Origin: Shewanella loihica PV-4
GTDB taxonomy: Bacteria > Pseudomonadota > Gammaproteobacteria > Enterobacterales > Shewanellaceae
Assembly (NCBI RefSeq): GCF_000016065.1
Contig: NC_009092.1
Span: 3,348,001 to 3,412,000, forward strand
Direction: 5' to 3'
Length of the DNA stretch: 64,000 nucleotides
Below are positions 32,419-40,226 of this stretch, piece by piece. The first letter of the stretch is position 1, and each line of letters begins with the position of its first letter. The notes beneath the pieces are model-generated. The model was not told the DNA's origin, searched no databases, and worked only from the letters and a program-made list of their open reading frames with translations. The translations under genes were made by a program, and so were the position numbers.

Positions 32419-33951
32419 TCAGCCGCGTATCAGCTGACACAAACTGACAAGTGGCGCCGCGGTAGGCGTGCCATAAAGGGGGTCACCCTCGGTCGCACTA
32501 CCGGCAATATCCACATGGGTATAGGCCAGCGGCTTGTCGCTCGTCAGGCCATGGGCCTCCAGCCCTGAGGCTTTCAGCAGGAAGGCCGCCGGATACTGAT
32601 GACCCCTGGCCGTCACAGAGGAAGGCGCGTTGTTGGACGACAACACATCCGCCGCGCCAGAAGGATCGACAATCTTCTGATAATCGTCACGGCGCAGGCG
32701 CGATACTTCTATCGGCTCACCCCAGGCCTCGCTGATCGTCTGCAGGCTATCACCCACCTGCTGCTGACGCGCCACGGCATTTTCAACCACGGCAGTATAG
32801 CCGCCGTAGGCGCGCACCACATGGCCGGTCAGAGTCGCTACCGAGAAGAGCTGCGGCGCCACGGCGTCCTGGGCCTTGAGTCTGAGGTGCGATAGCAGAT
32901 CCGCCAGCACCAAGCGCCCCTCGGCGTCTGTATTACCGATACGCACCCGCACACCGGCGTGGCTGGTGATGATCTCGTCGGTCACGAACGCCTCGCTGCC
33001 TATGCTGTTACGCACCAGGCCAAGCTCGGCCACCACACGAACGCCCTTAGGTTTCAGCAGGGCCAGTGTCTTCATCAGACCTGCAACCGCGGCCGCGCCG
33101 CCCTTGTCGCGGCTCATCCCCGCCATGGCGCCGCCAACCTTAAGGTCGGCCCCGCCCGTGTCATACACCACGCCCTTACCGGCAAAGAAGTAGCTGCGCT
33201 CGATAGGCCCCTCGGCCTTATATTCCAGCTTGACCACTCTAGGCTGATGCCTTGATACCGCAAAAGAGGCGCGGCCCACGGCGCTCAGCAGCGGATAGTC
33301 ACGCTCCAGCACGTCTCTGTCTTCGACCACAGACATGGTCAAGTCCAGCCCCTCAAGCGCATCGACACAGTACTGGGCAAAAGCTGGCGCTGACATGCGC
33401 TCTGGCTCTGTGCCGCAAAGGTCGCGCGCCAGGTGTTTACCCGCCTCGATGGCGCAGAGCAGTTCACCTGCCTTATCGTCCACCAGCAGGCCTATTTGCG
33501 AGATGTTGTCCATCTCGCCCAGTACCTCGCGGCGCTCCAGCGACTGCCATAACGCCTGGGCGCAACCCAGCGCGGCAACCCCCATGGACTGCGCATATCT
33601 CGCCTGAGTCGATGGCGTGACGATCAGCAGCGGGCGTCTTGCGCCGGCATCGAAGGCCACTTTTATGCCTTGGCGAGCGGCGTCGCTATAGCCGCGCACA
33701 TCCTGAATATCGCTGTCGCCATCTGCCACCGGCGCCACAATCAGGCGCCCACCGGCCAGCCCGGGGGCAAACAATAGTGTGGTCGAGCGCCCTACCCTGG
33801 CATCCACCTGGGCGCCATGGCTGGCGAGCATGGCCAGCTCCTCCTGGGCGATGGCGTCTAGGCCATGGGTTACTAGCACCACGGCATCCCACTGGTTATC
33901 GTCAAAAATGGCTTCTGAATCTGTTACATCTATAAATTGAACCCCGGTCAT
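32419..33951 (-). CDS. M17 leucyl aminopeptidase family protein
   Basis: This is a two-metal aminopeptidase of the PepA clan, expected in the cytoplasm. The 510-residue product has an N-terminal macro-like domain and a C-terminal catalytic domain with GKGVVYDTGG, the catalytic Lys in GADLKVGG, SRDKGGAAAV and the signature NTDAEGRL. These cover the expected metal ligands and the catalytic Lys/Arg. The sequence differs from canonical PepA (DTGG for DSGG, SRDKGG for YDMxGA), so it looks like a paralogue resembling NPEPL1-type enzymes. It is divergent from pepD. Confidence 0.88.
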   Translation of the reverse strand: MTGVQFIDVTDSEAIFDDNQWDAVVLVTHGLDAIAQEELAMLASHGAQVDARVGRSTTLLFAPGLAGGRLIVAPVADGDSDIQDVRGYSDAARQGIKVAFDAGARRPLLIVTPSTQARYAQSMGVAALGCAQALWQSLERREVLGEMDNISQIGLLVDDKAGELLCAIEAGKHLARDLCGTEPERMSAPAFAQYCVDALEGLDLTMSVVEDRDVLERDYPLLSAVGRASFAVSRHQPRVVKLEYKAEGPIERSYFFAGKGVVYDTGGADLKVGGAMAGMSRDKGGAAAVAGLMKTLALLKPKGVRVVAELGLVRNSIGSEAFVTDEIITSHAGVRVRIGNTDAEGRLVLADLLSHLRLKAQDAVAPQLFSVATLTGHVVRAYGGYTAVVENAVARQQQVGDSLQTISEAWGEPIEVSRLRRDDYQKIVDPSGAADVLSSNNAPSSVTARGHQYPAAFLLKASGLEAHGLTSDKPLAYTHVDIAGSATEGDPLYGTPTAAPLVSLCQLIRG

Positions 33952-34374
33952 GCCTCATCCTTTTCATCTAGCGGTTTTTCGGTCTTAGCCGAATCAACTG
34001 GCACCTATATAAGCCATACAAGCGCCCTGAGCTTTGACAGATCTTTGCCTGCCTATCGTGAATATCAACCTCTCACTAAAAACAATACTAACCCCTGCCA
34101 TCTCTGTAAGGCCGCTTACCCAAGGTTTGAGGGTTGGGTTAAGGCCATGTCCAGCAAGGTTAAATCGCCGTGAGTGTTGGCATTATTCTCCTATCTGGCG
34201 CCAATGCCAAATGAAAATAATGATGTCGCCCCCTAAGGCGCCTTTTGGCGGGTGGCAACTTAGTATGACACTTGATGCATCCCCGCCCGCTTTCATGCCC
34301 CCGCACCACTAGAGTCTATGATAGACTATCGCCAAATTAGACCTCAAAGACCTTTATTACAGAGGAGTTTGTCC
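33952..34374. other. Divergent intergenic region between the M17 gene and pepD
   Basis: No gene is seen in these 423 bases. They include an inverted repeat TTGGCATT / AATGCCAA around 34176-34210 and a perfect 15-base palindrome at 34313-34327, and must hold the promoters of both divergent peptidase genes. Confidence 0.6.
34313..34327. repeat. 15-base palindrome upstream of pepD
   Basis: AGTCTAT, G, ATAGACT. It lies 48 bases before the pepD start, a position suitable for an operator overlapping the promoter. Confidence 0.4.
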
Positions 34375-35835
34375 GTGAGCACATTAAGTCAATTGCAACC
34401 TCAGGCACTTTGGCAGTGGTTTGAACAGATCTGCGCCATTCCCCACCCTTCCAAGCATGAGCAGGCGCTAAGCCAATACATCCAAAACTGGGCCAAAGAC
34501 AAACAACTCAGCGTTGTCGAAGACAAGGTCGGTAACCTAATCATCAAGAAGCCGGCAACCCCTGGCATGGAAAACCGCAAGATCGTGGCCCTGCAGGCGC
34601 ACATCGACATGGTGCCGCAGAAAAACGCCGACAAGGTGCATGACTTCGAGAAAGATCCTATCGAAGCCTATGTAGACGGCGAGTGGGTTAAGGCCAAGGG
34701 CACCACCCTAGGCTCAGACAACGGCATCGGCATGGCATCGGTCCTGGCGATCCTCGGCAGCGACGACATCCCTCACGGCCCGCTGGAAGTGCTGCTGACC
34801 ATAGATGAAGAAGCTGGCATGACAGGTGCCTTCGGTCTGGAAGCCGGTTACCTTGACGCCGAGATCCTGATCAACACAGACTCAGAGCAGGAAGGCGAGA
34901 TCTACATGGGCTGCGCCGGCGGCGTCGATGCCCAGATCACTGTACCTATGGTATGGCAGGCGGCCGAGCCTAGCCTGTCGACCTACACCCTAACACTCTC
35001 AGGACTTAAGGGCGGTCACTCAGGGGTGAACATTCACCTGGGTCGTGGCAACGCCAACAAGCTGTTGGCCCGCTTCCTGTTTAACCACGCCGACGAGCTG
35101 GCACTGGAGCTGACCAACTTCAGCGGCGGTTCGCTGCGTAACGCCATCCCACGTGAGGCCAGCGTCAGCTTCATGCTGCCAAGCGAAAACCTGCCACGCC
35201 TGGAAACCCTGATCCAGGAATATACAGATCTGGTGCGTCAGGAACTGGCCATCGCCGACCCTGACATGCTGCTGACCCTCAGCGAGATCCCGGCCGCAAC
35301 TCAGGTGATGAGCGAAGCCACCCAGCAGACACTGATCGACCTGCTAAACGCCTGCCCTAACGGCGTGATGCGCATGAGCGATGAGATCCAAGGAGTGACC
35401 GAAACCTCGCTCAACGTTGGCGTGATCACCACAGAAGCCGAATCGGTAAGCATCCTCTGCCTCATCCGCTCGCTAATCGACTCGGGCCGCGAAGAGGTCG
35501 AAGGCTACCTCACCGCCCTGAGCAACCTGGCCGGTGCCGAAGTAGAATTCAGCGGCGCCTACCCTGGCTGGAAGCCAGACAGCAGCTCACCTGTGATGGC
35601 GATTGTGAAAGACACCTACGAGTCTATCTACAACAAGGAACCCGTCATCATGGTGATCCACGCGGGTCTGGAGTGTGGCCTGTTCAAGAAGCCTTACCCA
35701 GAGATGGATATGGTTTCCATTGGCCCCACCATCCGCTTCCCACACAGCCCAGATGAGATGGTGTTAATCGAAACCGTCGAGCAATACTGGAAGCTACTCC
35801 TCGCCGTGCTGGAACGTATTCCAGAAAAAGCATAA
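34375..35835 (+). CDS. pepD: Cytosolic non-specific dipeptidase (aminoacyl-histidine dipeptidase)
   Basis: It is an M20-family zinc dipeptidase cleaving Xaa-His and other dipeptides. The start is GTG at 34375, with AGAGGAG eight bases upstream, giving MSTLSQLQPQALWQWFEQIC, aligned with E. coli PepD; the earlier in-frame ATG lacks this. The 486-residue product has metal/catalytic segments ALQAHIDMVPQKN, TLGSDNGIGMAS, LLTIDEEAGMTGA, INTDSEQEGEIYMGCAGG and the lid domain. It stands alone with its own terminator and marks the end of the conserved backbone. Confidence 0.97.
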   Translation: MSTLSQLQPQALWQWFEQICAIPHPSKHEQALSQYIQNWAKDKQLSVVEDKVGNLIIKKPATPGMENRKIVALQAHIDMVPQKNADKVHDFEKDPIEAYVDGEWVKAKGTTLGSDNGIGMASVLAILGSDDIPHGPLEVLLTIDEEAGMTGAFGLEAGYLDAEILINTDSEQEGEIYMGCAGGVDAQITVPMVWQAAEPSLSTYTLTLSGLKGGHSGVNIHLGRGNANKLLARFLFNHADELALELTNFSGGSLRNAIPREASVSFMLPSENLPRLETLIQEYTDLVRQELAIADPDMLLTLSEIPAATQVMSEATQQTLIDLLNACPNGVMRMSDEIQGVTETSLNVGVITTEAESVSILCLIRSLIDSGREEVEGYLTALSNLAGAEVEFSGAYPGWKPDSSSPVMAIVKDTYESIYNKEPVIMVIHAGLECGLFKKPYPEMDMVSIGPTIRFPHSPDEMVLIETVEQYWKLLLAVLERIPEKA

Positions 35836-35863
35836 TAGATAGCGTAACTAGGTAACTGATGAG

Positions 35864-35892
35864 AAAAGGCGTCTAACAAGACGCCTTTTTTG
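35864..35892 (+). terminator. Intrinsic terminator after pepD
   Basis: AAAGGCGTC / GACGCCTTT arms with a short loop followed by a T-run, 28 bases beyond the stop. Confidence 0.85.
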
Positions 35893-35999
35893 TTGGCGAA
35901 ATTTAGGGAGTCTCCTTCGTAAAGGTACAATTTAATGCCTTAGCGTAATAGAGCACGCCTTGATTTGAGCCTCTACCAGACTCTGGCATTTGAAAGGTT

Positions 36000-36213
36000 A
36001 TGGAATGTCACCACTTCATGGTGTATCAATTGCCTGCAGCATGCCTTTCGTGCAAACACATTTGTGACACGCTGCTAGCATCCTTGTGAGCTCCACGAGA
36101 GCATCTGACCTCCAAGGATGGAGGGAATGCCAAAAAATGTCAGGAACATTTTTGGCCATGCCTCGGAAGGTCACAAATGTATTTACACCGAGTTATCAGT
36201 CTTCGATTTGGCC
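36000..36213 (-). repeat. Structured dispersed element, copy D
   Basis: On the minus strand this starts with the shared 5' box CCAAATCGAAGA. It then has a 19-base arm GTGTAAATACATTTGTGAC (36188-36170), a 101-base interior with several hairpins, and the complementary arm GTCACAAATGTGTTTGCAC (36068-36050). GCAGGC, a GATA and CCATGAAG follow, as in the other copies. The arm sequence differs from copies A/B and E but still pairs, with a G-U at the fourth position. No protein gene is supported here. The interior is longer than the 52 bases of A, B and E. Confidence 0.7.
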
Positions 36214-36313
36214 TTTACTTGTATCATCCGAAAATCAAAAGCTAAATCATTTTTGGACATTTCTGCGTTAGGACTTTTGCTCTACTATGTGAGTTTAAAT
36301 TTAATATTTCTAT

Positions 36314-36394
36314 GGCTAACGCCCACATAAAAGGCGCGCCGTCAGGCGCGTCCAGCGTAACGAAGTGGAGCGATTTTTGATGTATTTGTTAGGT
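36314..36394 (-). mobile_element. attC site 1 (integron cassette recombination site)
   Basis: On the minus strand R'' ACCTAAC opens and R' GTTAGCC closes an 81-base imperfect palindrome, with L-box pairing of the flanks and an inner GGCGCGCC stem. The stop codon of the preceding ORF lies inside R''. Confidence 0.85.
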
Positions 36395-36748
36395 GTTTGC
36401 GACATATATTCTCGGTTTGGGTGAATAATACACCCTAAATTCAGTATCGATGTTCTTGGCATTGCAATATACCCGAATAACTTGCTCCTCGCTCCATGCT
36501 TGGAACGAAATTGCAGTGATATACTCCTGGTAGATGTTGAAAACAACTATGCCGTTGGAAATTAATTTGGCGCTGAATGAGATATTTCCAAATGGAGAGT
36601 GCGTAACAATTAGCTGAGACCCGTCTTCGTATGCATAGATATATGAAAACAAACCTTCATCCGGGTCGTTTTCATCAGATAGCCCAAAACCTCTCTCGAA
36701 GAACTCAAGCTCATCTGGATAGTCATAATTCACTGCGATATTTACCAT
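36389..36748 (-). CDS. Integron-cassette protein, unknown (119 aa)
   Basis: No family is recognised. The 119-residue protein starts MVNIAVNYDYPDELEFFERG, is acidic in its N-terminal half (GLSDENDPDEG), lacks a signal peptide or membrane segment, and looks like a small alpha/beta cytoplasmic protein. The TAA stop is provided by the R'' box of attC site 1, a typical cassette arrangement. There is no clear ribosome-binding site. Base composition is visibly more AT-rich than the backbone, fitting acquisition by transfer. Confidence 0.75.
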   Translation of the reverse strand: MVNIAVNYDYPDELEFFERGFGLSDENDPDEGLFSYIYAYEDGSQLIVTHSPFGNISFSAKLISNGIVVFNIYQEYITAISFQAWSEEQVIRVYCNAKNIDTEFRVYYSPKPRIYVANT

Positions 36749-36761
36749 GTGCTATGAGTAC

Positions 36762-36821
36762 ACCTAACGCCAAGCTAAGCGGCGCGCGTTAGCGCGTCCT
36801 TGCTTGAGCTTTTTGTTATAC
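36762..36821 (-). mobile_element. attC site 2
   Basis: A compact 60-base site on the minus strand runs from GTATAAC (R'') to GTTAGGT (R'), with GCTCAAGCAAGGAC pairing to GCCGCTTAGCTTGGC and an inner GCGCGCTAACGCGC-like hairpin. It has the typical length and layout of an integron attC. Confidence 0.9.
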
Positions 36822-37272
36822 GTTTTTCCCACTGGATATGAGCTTCAATGATTCTCAAGGTTATTTTCTTTTCTAGAATTGCTAAAAACTGTAGTAAGTA
36901 CATCGGAGTAAATAGCATCAGTGGGACTAATTGATGCTTGATTCCTGCGACCTCTTGCTTCGGATATACCAAAAACATAATCACGGCAAAAAACATATAA
37001 AGTATGGCAACCGTTGCTATGCTCCAATATCTTGCGATTGCCCAATTAACTCTAACTTCATGCTGTCTATTCCGTTTAACTGCTTTCAGCATTCGCAATT
37101 TTAACCTGCGAGAAAGCAAATCTCCGTAAGCTGGAATTTTACTTGAAATACTTCTGAATACATTTGGAATCCAGCTAAACAGCAACTTTGTTAGCAAGAT
37201 GCCTACAAGAACAAAAAATACTCCTGTAAACCACCATGAGGGATCATTCAAATTTTTTAATATTTGGTCCAT
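36775..37272 (-). CDS. Integron-cassette membrane protein, unknown (165 aa)
   Basis: No family is recognised. The 165-residue protein has three hydrophobic segments (about residues 15-34, 86-107 and 114-134) and a very basic loop after the first (RRLKLRMLKAVKRNRQ). The reading frame runs into attC site 2 and stops at a TAG within it, so about the last 14 residues (ending DALTRAA) are encoded by the recombination site. Insertion or excision of the cassette would therefore change or truncate the C-terminus. Confidence 0.7.
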   Translation of the reverse strand: MDQILKNLNDPSWWFTGVFFVLVGILLTKLLFSWIPNVFRSISSKIPAYGDLLSRRLKLRMLKAVKRNRQHEVRVNWAIARYWSIATVAILYMFFAVIMFLVYPKQEVAGIKHQLVPLMLFTPMYLLQFLAILEKKITLRIIEAHIQWEKRITKSSSKDALTRAA

Positions 37273-37285
37273 GAGATTCCTTTAC

Positions 37286-37402
37286 GTATAACGTTCGAAT
37301 AACGGGCGTTTACTTACCAAAACTGATTGAAACACCTAAATCACAGCGTTTCTATGAAATAATGCGCCACGAGTAAACGTCCCGTTCATTCGCTTGTTAT
37401 AT
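37286..37402 (-). mobile_element. attC site 3
   Basis: A 117-base site on the minus strand runs from ATATAAC (R'') to GTTATAC (R'). The outer arms pair over about 28 bases (AACAAGCGAATGAACGGG with CCCGTTATTCGAACGTT, and CGTTTAC with GTAAACG), with a long central loop. Confidence 0.88.
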
Positions 37403-37858
37403 TTTTTTCAGCAAAACTCCAAGTTCTTTAAATGCTAGACTACCAGAAAACCAGAATCGGCCATATGACTCGCCACCATCGAGGTAAATTTCCGAATTTT
37501 GAACCTCTTTTACCTGATAGATAAGCGAATCAATTTCGGTGTAGTACTTTTCAGTACTCTGCAAAGTTCGGACTCTGTGCAAGAGGCTTAGTAACTCAGA
37601 CAAAATCCAGCGAGCATCGTCCACACTTGCGGGTCGAAGTTTCTGCTCTGCTTTCCACCTAGCTTCGATTGCGTCAGCTTCTCTTAAATAACTGTCATCG
37701 AAATCATTAGTTTCAGAGTTTGGCCAAAATGTATGTATAAGACCACCTATGCCTGCGACTAGTCCAATTGCTGGTTCAAATCCCGGTTCGAAGTACAACC
37801 ACACCCCAAACCCAATAACACTTATAAATGAAAACGCACCAACGACTTTTTGCTTCAC
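37397..37858 (-). CDS. Integron-cassette membrane protein, unknown (153 aa)
   Basis: No family is recognised. Two N-terminal hydrophobic segments (about residues 7-22 and 29-44) are followed by a soluble, helix-rich region with Arg/Glu/Leu periodicity (ARWILSELLSLLHRVRTLQS), likely a coiled coil facing the cytoplasm. The TAA stop lies inside the R'' box of attC site 3. AT-rich composition matches the neighbouring cassettes. A role in sensing or membrane anchoring is only a guess. Confidence 0.72.
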   Translation of the reverse strand: MKQKVVGAFSFISVIGFGVWLYFEPGFEPAIGLVAGIGGLIHTFWPNSETNDFDDSYLREADAIEARWKAEQKLRPASVDDARWILSELLSLLHRVRTLQSTEKYYTEIDSLIYQVKEVQNSEIYLDGGESYGRFWFSGSLAFKELGVLLKKI

Positions 37859-37872
37859 TTAAACCTCTAAAA

Positions 37873-37942
37873 ATATAACGCTTATTAGCGAGAATGCCGC
37901 CTATGTAAATCACTTGCTACTAATGTACATCGCGGCAAACTT
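37873..37942 (-). mobile_element. Degenerate attC site 4 (half site)
   Basis: An R'-type ATATAAC (plus-strand reading) and a paired GCCGCCTATGTA / ATGTACATCGCGGC stem are present, but no matching R'' box is seen. It lies just upstream of the 153-aa cassette gene, where the next attC would be expected. Confidence 0.45.
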
Positions 37943-38264
37943 TTTTAACTATCTGAAATTTATATCAATAACAGCATTACATAACAAGGAGAAAATAAGC
38001 AGCCCGAAAACAAAGAGAGACTTCATTTAACGAGACCTCCACAACTCCCTATTAAATGGCTGATGCTCAGTTTTTACTAAATTTAATCAATTAGTTACGA
38101 ATTTTCAAAAAACAAAGCGAGAATCTCAAGATTACATAGTAGGAAGCGAAAGGGGCGCTTTTTTGCAAAATCCCATTATACCTGTATAGATGCGCAATCT
38201 AGCGAGTAGAGTTTGGCAACCTGCCGAACACTCATCTAGCCCTCCTACTCACATCAAATGAAGC
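37943..38264. other. Gene-free AT-rich stretch
   Basis: I see no supported gene. A small AAGCG / CGCTT hairpin with a T-run lies near 38144-38164 and could be a weak plus-strand terminator. Confidence 0.5.
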
Positions 38265-38480
38265 CAAGTCGAAGAGACGTTAGATATCCAGTGTAAACAC
38301 GTTTTTGGCCCTCGGCGGCATGGACGCCGTCGTGGAGCGTATAGGGATATATTCACAGCGAGCCAAAAACGTGTTTGCACATAAGCCCACCGCAGGTGAT
38401 AGATAACCATGAAGCTACAACCTTCAATCGCCTCTCCAGCATCCATGCAGGTCTGAAGGCGTACAGCCTGTCACCAAATG
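38265..38480 (+). repeat. Structured dispersed element, copy A
   Basis: The core 38269-38458 is identical over 190 bases to copy B. Order: 5' box TCGAAGAGACG; arm P1 GTGTAAACACGTTTTTGGC (38291-38309); hairpin P2 (38313-38319 with 38326-38332); the conserved AGGGATATATTCACAGCG; the closing arm GCCAAAAACGTGTTTGCAC (38362-38380); P3 CACC-GCA-GGTG (38388-38398); and P4 TGAAG/CTTCA (38410-38426). P1 pairs in 19 of 19 positions, one being G-U. An ORF on the opposite strand is a by-product of the palindrome. Confidence 0.75.
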
Positions 38481-38498
38481 CTATTCAAACAGGACGCC

Positions 38499-38849
38499 CT
38501 AATGACTCCCCTGTTTGTTCCATTTACGAATGATATTTCCATGCTTATCACGCCAACCTTCAATTTCGGGAGTTGAAAGAAGGTAAGCATGAAAAGTAAT
38601 GATTCCGAGTGTTTTACGAATTCTCTCGGCCCAAACACCACCCGCAATAGCACCGACACCAGCTGTGCCGTAACAGACATTTAAGGCCGTTTCGAAGTCA
38701 AAAAGATAAAATCCAAATACACTCAACATACAAAAAATTGCGGTTGCAGAAAGTACGATTTGAAAGTACAGCCATGCAAAGATTAACCAAGCGGTTAGAT
38801 CTAGATAGCCTTCCAGTGGTTTCATGATTAATTGCTTCAGAAAATTCAT
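38499..38849 (-). CDS. Small membrane protein, unknown (116 aa)
   Basis: No family is recognised. The 116-residue protein has two long hydrophobic stretches (about residues 19-52, perhaps two passes, and 60-75 rich in Gly/Ala) and a polar tail (GWRDKHGNIIRKWNKQ). It lies between structured element A and a half attC, so it is probably the remains of another cassette whose downstream attC was lost. AT-rich. Confidence 0.6.
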   Translation of the reverse strand: MNFLKQLIMKPLEGYLDLTAWLIFAWLYFQIVLSATAIFCMLSVFGFYLFDFETALNVCYGTAGVGAIAGGVWAERIRKTLGIITFHAYLLSTPEIEGWRDKHGNIIRKWNKQGSH

Positions 38850-38887
38850 ATAACTCCATTTATTTACTTCTGAATCTTACGCTTACC

Positions 38888-38907
38888 AGCTAACGCCTAA
38901 GCGCACC
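38888..38907 (-). mobile_element. Half attC site 5
   Basis: On the minus strand GGCGTTAGCT (R' side) with the adjoining GGTGCGCTTA L' segment is present. The other half is absent and the PfpI gene ends immediately beyond. It probably marks the upstream edge of the cassette array. Confidence 0.5.
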
Positions 38908-38914
38908 TTACTCC

Positions 38915-39568
38915 CTAAACCACCAAAGACTCGGCATCACTCTCACACGCTGAGCGATACTCATAGGCGGATTCCGCCGATTGGATAGTCTCGGAAATAA
39001 GCGTTTCGAATATCTCCATTTGCCCTGCGGGGATCAACTGATTCTGGATCTGTTTGCGTTTCACCGAATCGAACAGACGCTCGGCTAACCAGCCCACTAG
39101 ATAGAGGAGAGAAAGACAACCACCAGCGGTTGCTATATTCCCCTCTATCACCAGGGGTAGATCCTGAACATCACCGCCCATACCTTGTAGAACCGCCTTA
39201 GCATCAGGGTTTGTCGTTAGCTTCTTCCCCTTCAGTAACCCCAGCTCATGAAGCACAAAGGAACCCGCACATATAGAGCCAATCAACTGCCTGCTCGGGT
39301 CGAGTTTTAAGGCAGACATAAAATTCTCATCTTGCAGCGCCGCGGGAATACCGCGGTAACCACTGGTTATGAGAACGACATCTTGCTCCTTTACCTCAGA
39401 CACATGGCCGTCAGTCTTCACTGTCATCCCTAGCTGCGAATGATGTTCGGGTTTAGTGCCGAGTATCCTGACTGTCCAGCTATCAGATGTTCTTCCCAGC
39501 AAGTCATTCATCAGAAAGAAATCTACATCGGTAAAGTCATCAAACAACACGATGCCAACTTTATACAT
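38915..39568 (-). CDS. DJ-1/PfpI family protein (class I glutamine amidotransferase-like)
   Basis: The start giving MYKVGIVLFDDFTDVDFFLM (217 residues) is chosen over one seven codons upstream because it is the normal family N-terminus. The nucleophile elbow is GSICAGSFVLHELGLLKGKK, with Cys near residue 103. The catalytic-site His of some relatives is not obvious. The C-terminal extension is helical and polar. Such proteins include isonitrile hydratases, deglycases and the N-terminal half of AraC-type regulators; the reaction here is unknown. It lies just upstream of the cassette array and is flanked by structured elements. Confidence 0.85.
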   Translation of the reverse strand: MYKVGIVLFDDFTDVDFFLMNDLLGRTSDSWTVRILGTKPEHHSQLGMTVKTDGHVSEVKEQDVVLITSGYRGIPAALQDENFMSALKLDPSRQLIGSICAGSFVLHELGLLKGKKLTTNPDAKAVLQGMGGDVQDLPLVIEGNIATAGGCLSLLYLVGWLAERLFDSVKRKQIQNQLIPAGQMEIFETLISETIQSAESAYEYRSACESDAESLVV

Positions 39569-40010
39569 AATCCCTGTACCCTTAACCACATTACTCTGAA
39601 TCGAATCACGCCTTACTGTTAATTAGCTATATCTATGTAGCCGCAAGCTAGCGTGAACATCAAAGAGGCGACACCCAGCCGCCTAAAAACCAATTTATTC
39701 AATAGCGGCAATTGGTTATCAGAGTTATATCTCACAAACAACGAAGAAAGCACTCAAAAAAACCGAGCCTCCCCCAGTTCAAACCCAGATATCGAAAAAT
39801 TCAGCCTTACGACTTATTCAATCAAGAGCGCCACACCGGGCAGGTGTTAGATGGCGATGAAGGTACGACCTTCAACTCATTTAATAAATGAGCATCTCGT
39901 TAAATGCTAATCAAAAAAACTTTTGGAAAGCCGAACCTTCATTCCGAGGCCAACACACTTTAGGGCAAAACCAAGTTAGCTGTTGTTCTTCTTTCTGAAC
40001 CAAATACAGC
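39569..40010. other. Gene-free stretch with a partial structured element
   Basis: No gene is supported. It contains an isolated P3-P4 module at 39833-39865: CACC-GGGCA-GGTG, then TGAAGGT-ACG-ACCTTCA. Confidence 0.55.
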
Positions 40011-40226
40011 CAAATCGAAGAGACGTTAGATATCCAGTGTAAACACGTTTTTGGCCCTCGGCGGCATGGACGCCGTCGTGGAGCGTATAGGGATATATTC
40101 ACAGCGAGCCAAAAACGTGTTTGCACATAAGCCCACCGCAGGTGATAGATAACCATGAAGCTACAACCTTCAATCGCCTCTCCAGCATCCATGCAGGTCT
40201 GAAGACGTACAGCGTGTCACAAAATG
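40011..40226 (+). repeat. Structured dispersed element, copy B
   Basis: Identical to copy A over 40015-40204, exactly 1,746 bases away in direct orientation, with similarity fading after that. The 5' flank (GCCAAATCGAAG) is one base closer to copies D and E than copy A is. All pairing described for A applies. The A-B pair brackets the 116-aa gene, half attC 5 and the PfpI gene. Confidence 0.75.

Noticed and set aside
37960..38040. Plus-strand ACATAAC near 37979 as the R'' box of an attC
   Set aside because: No partner R' box or paired arms were found in a plausible distance.
38249..38446. 65-aa minus-strand ORF in structured element A, and its near twin at 39911-40192
   Set aside because: The ORF covers the palindromic repeat and the shared part is identical in both copies only because the DNA is identical. 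It has no ribosome-binding site, a composition dictated by the stem, and is interrupted in copies D and E.
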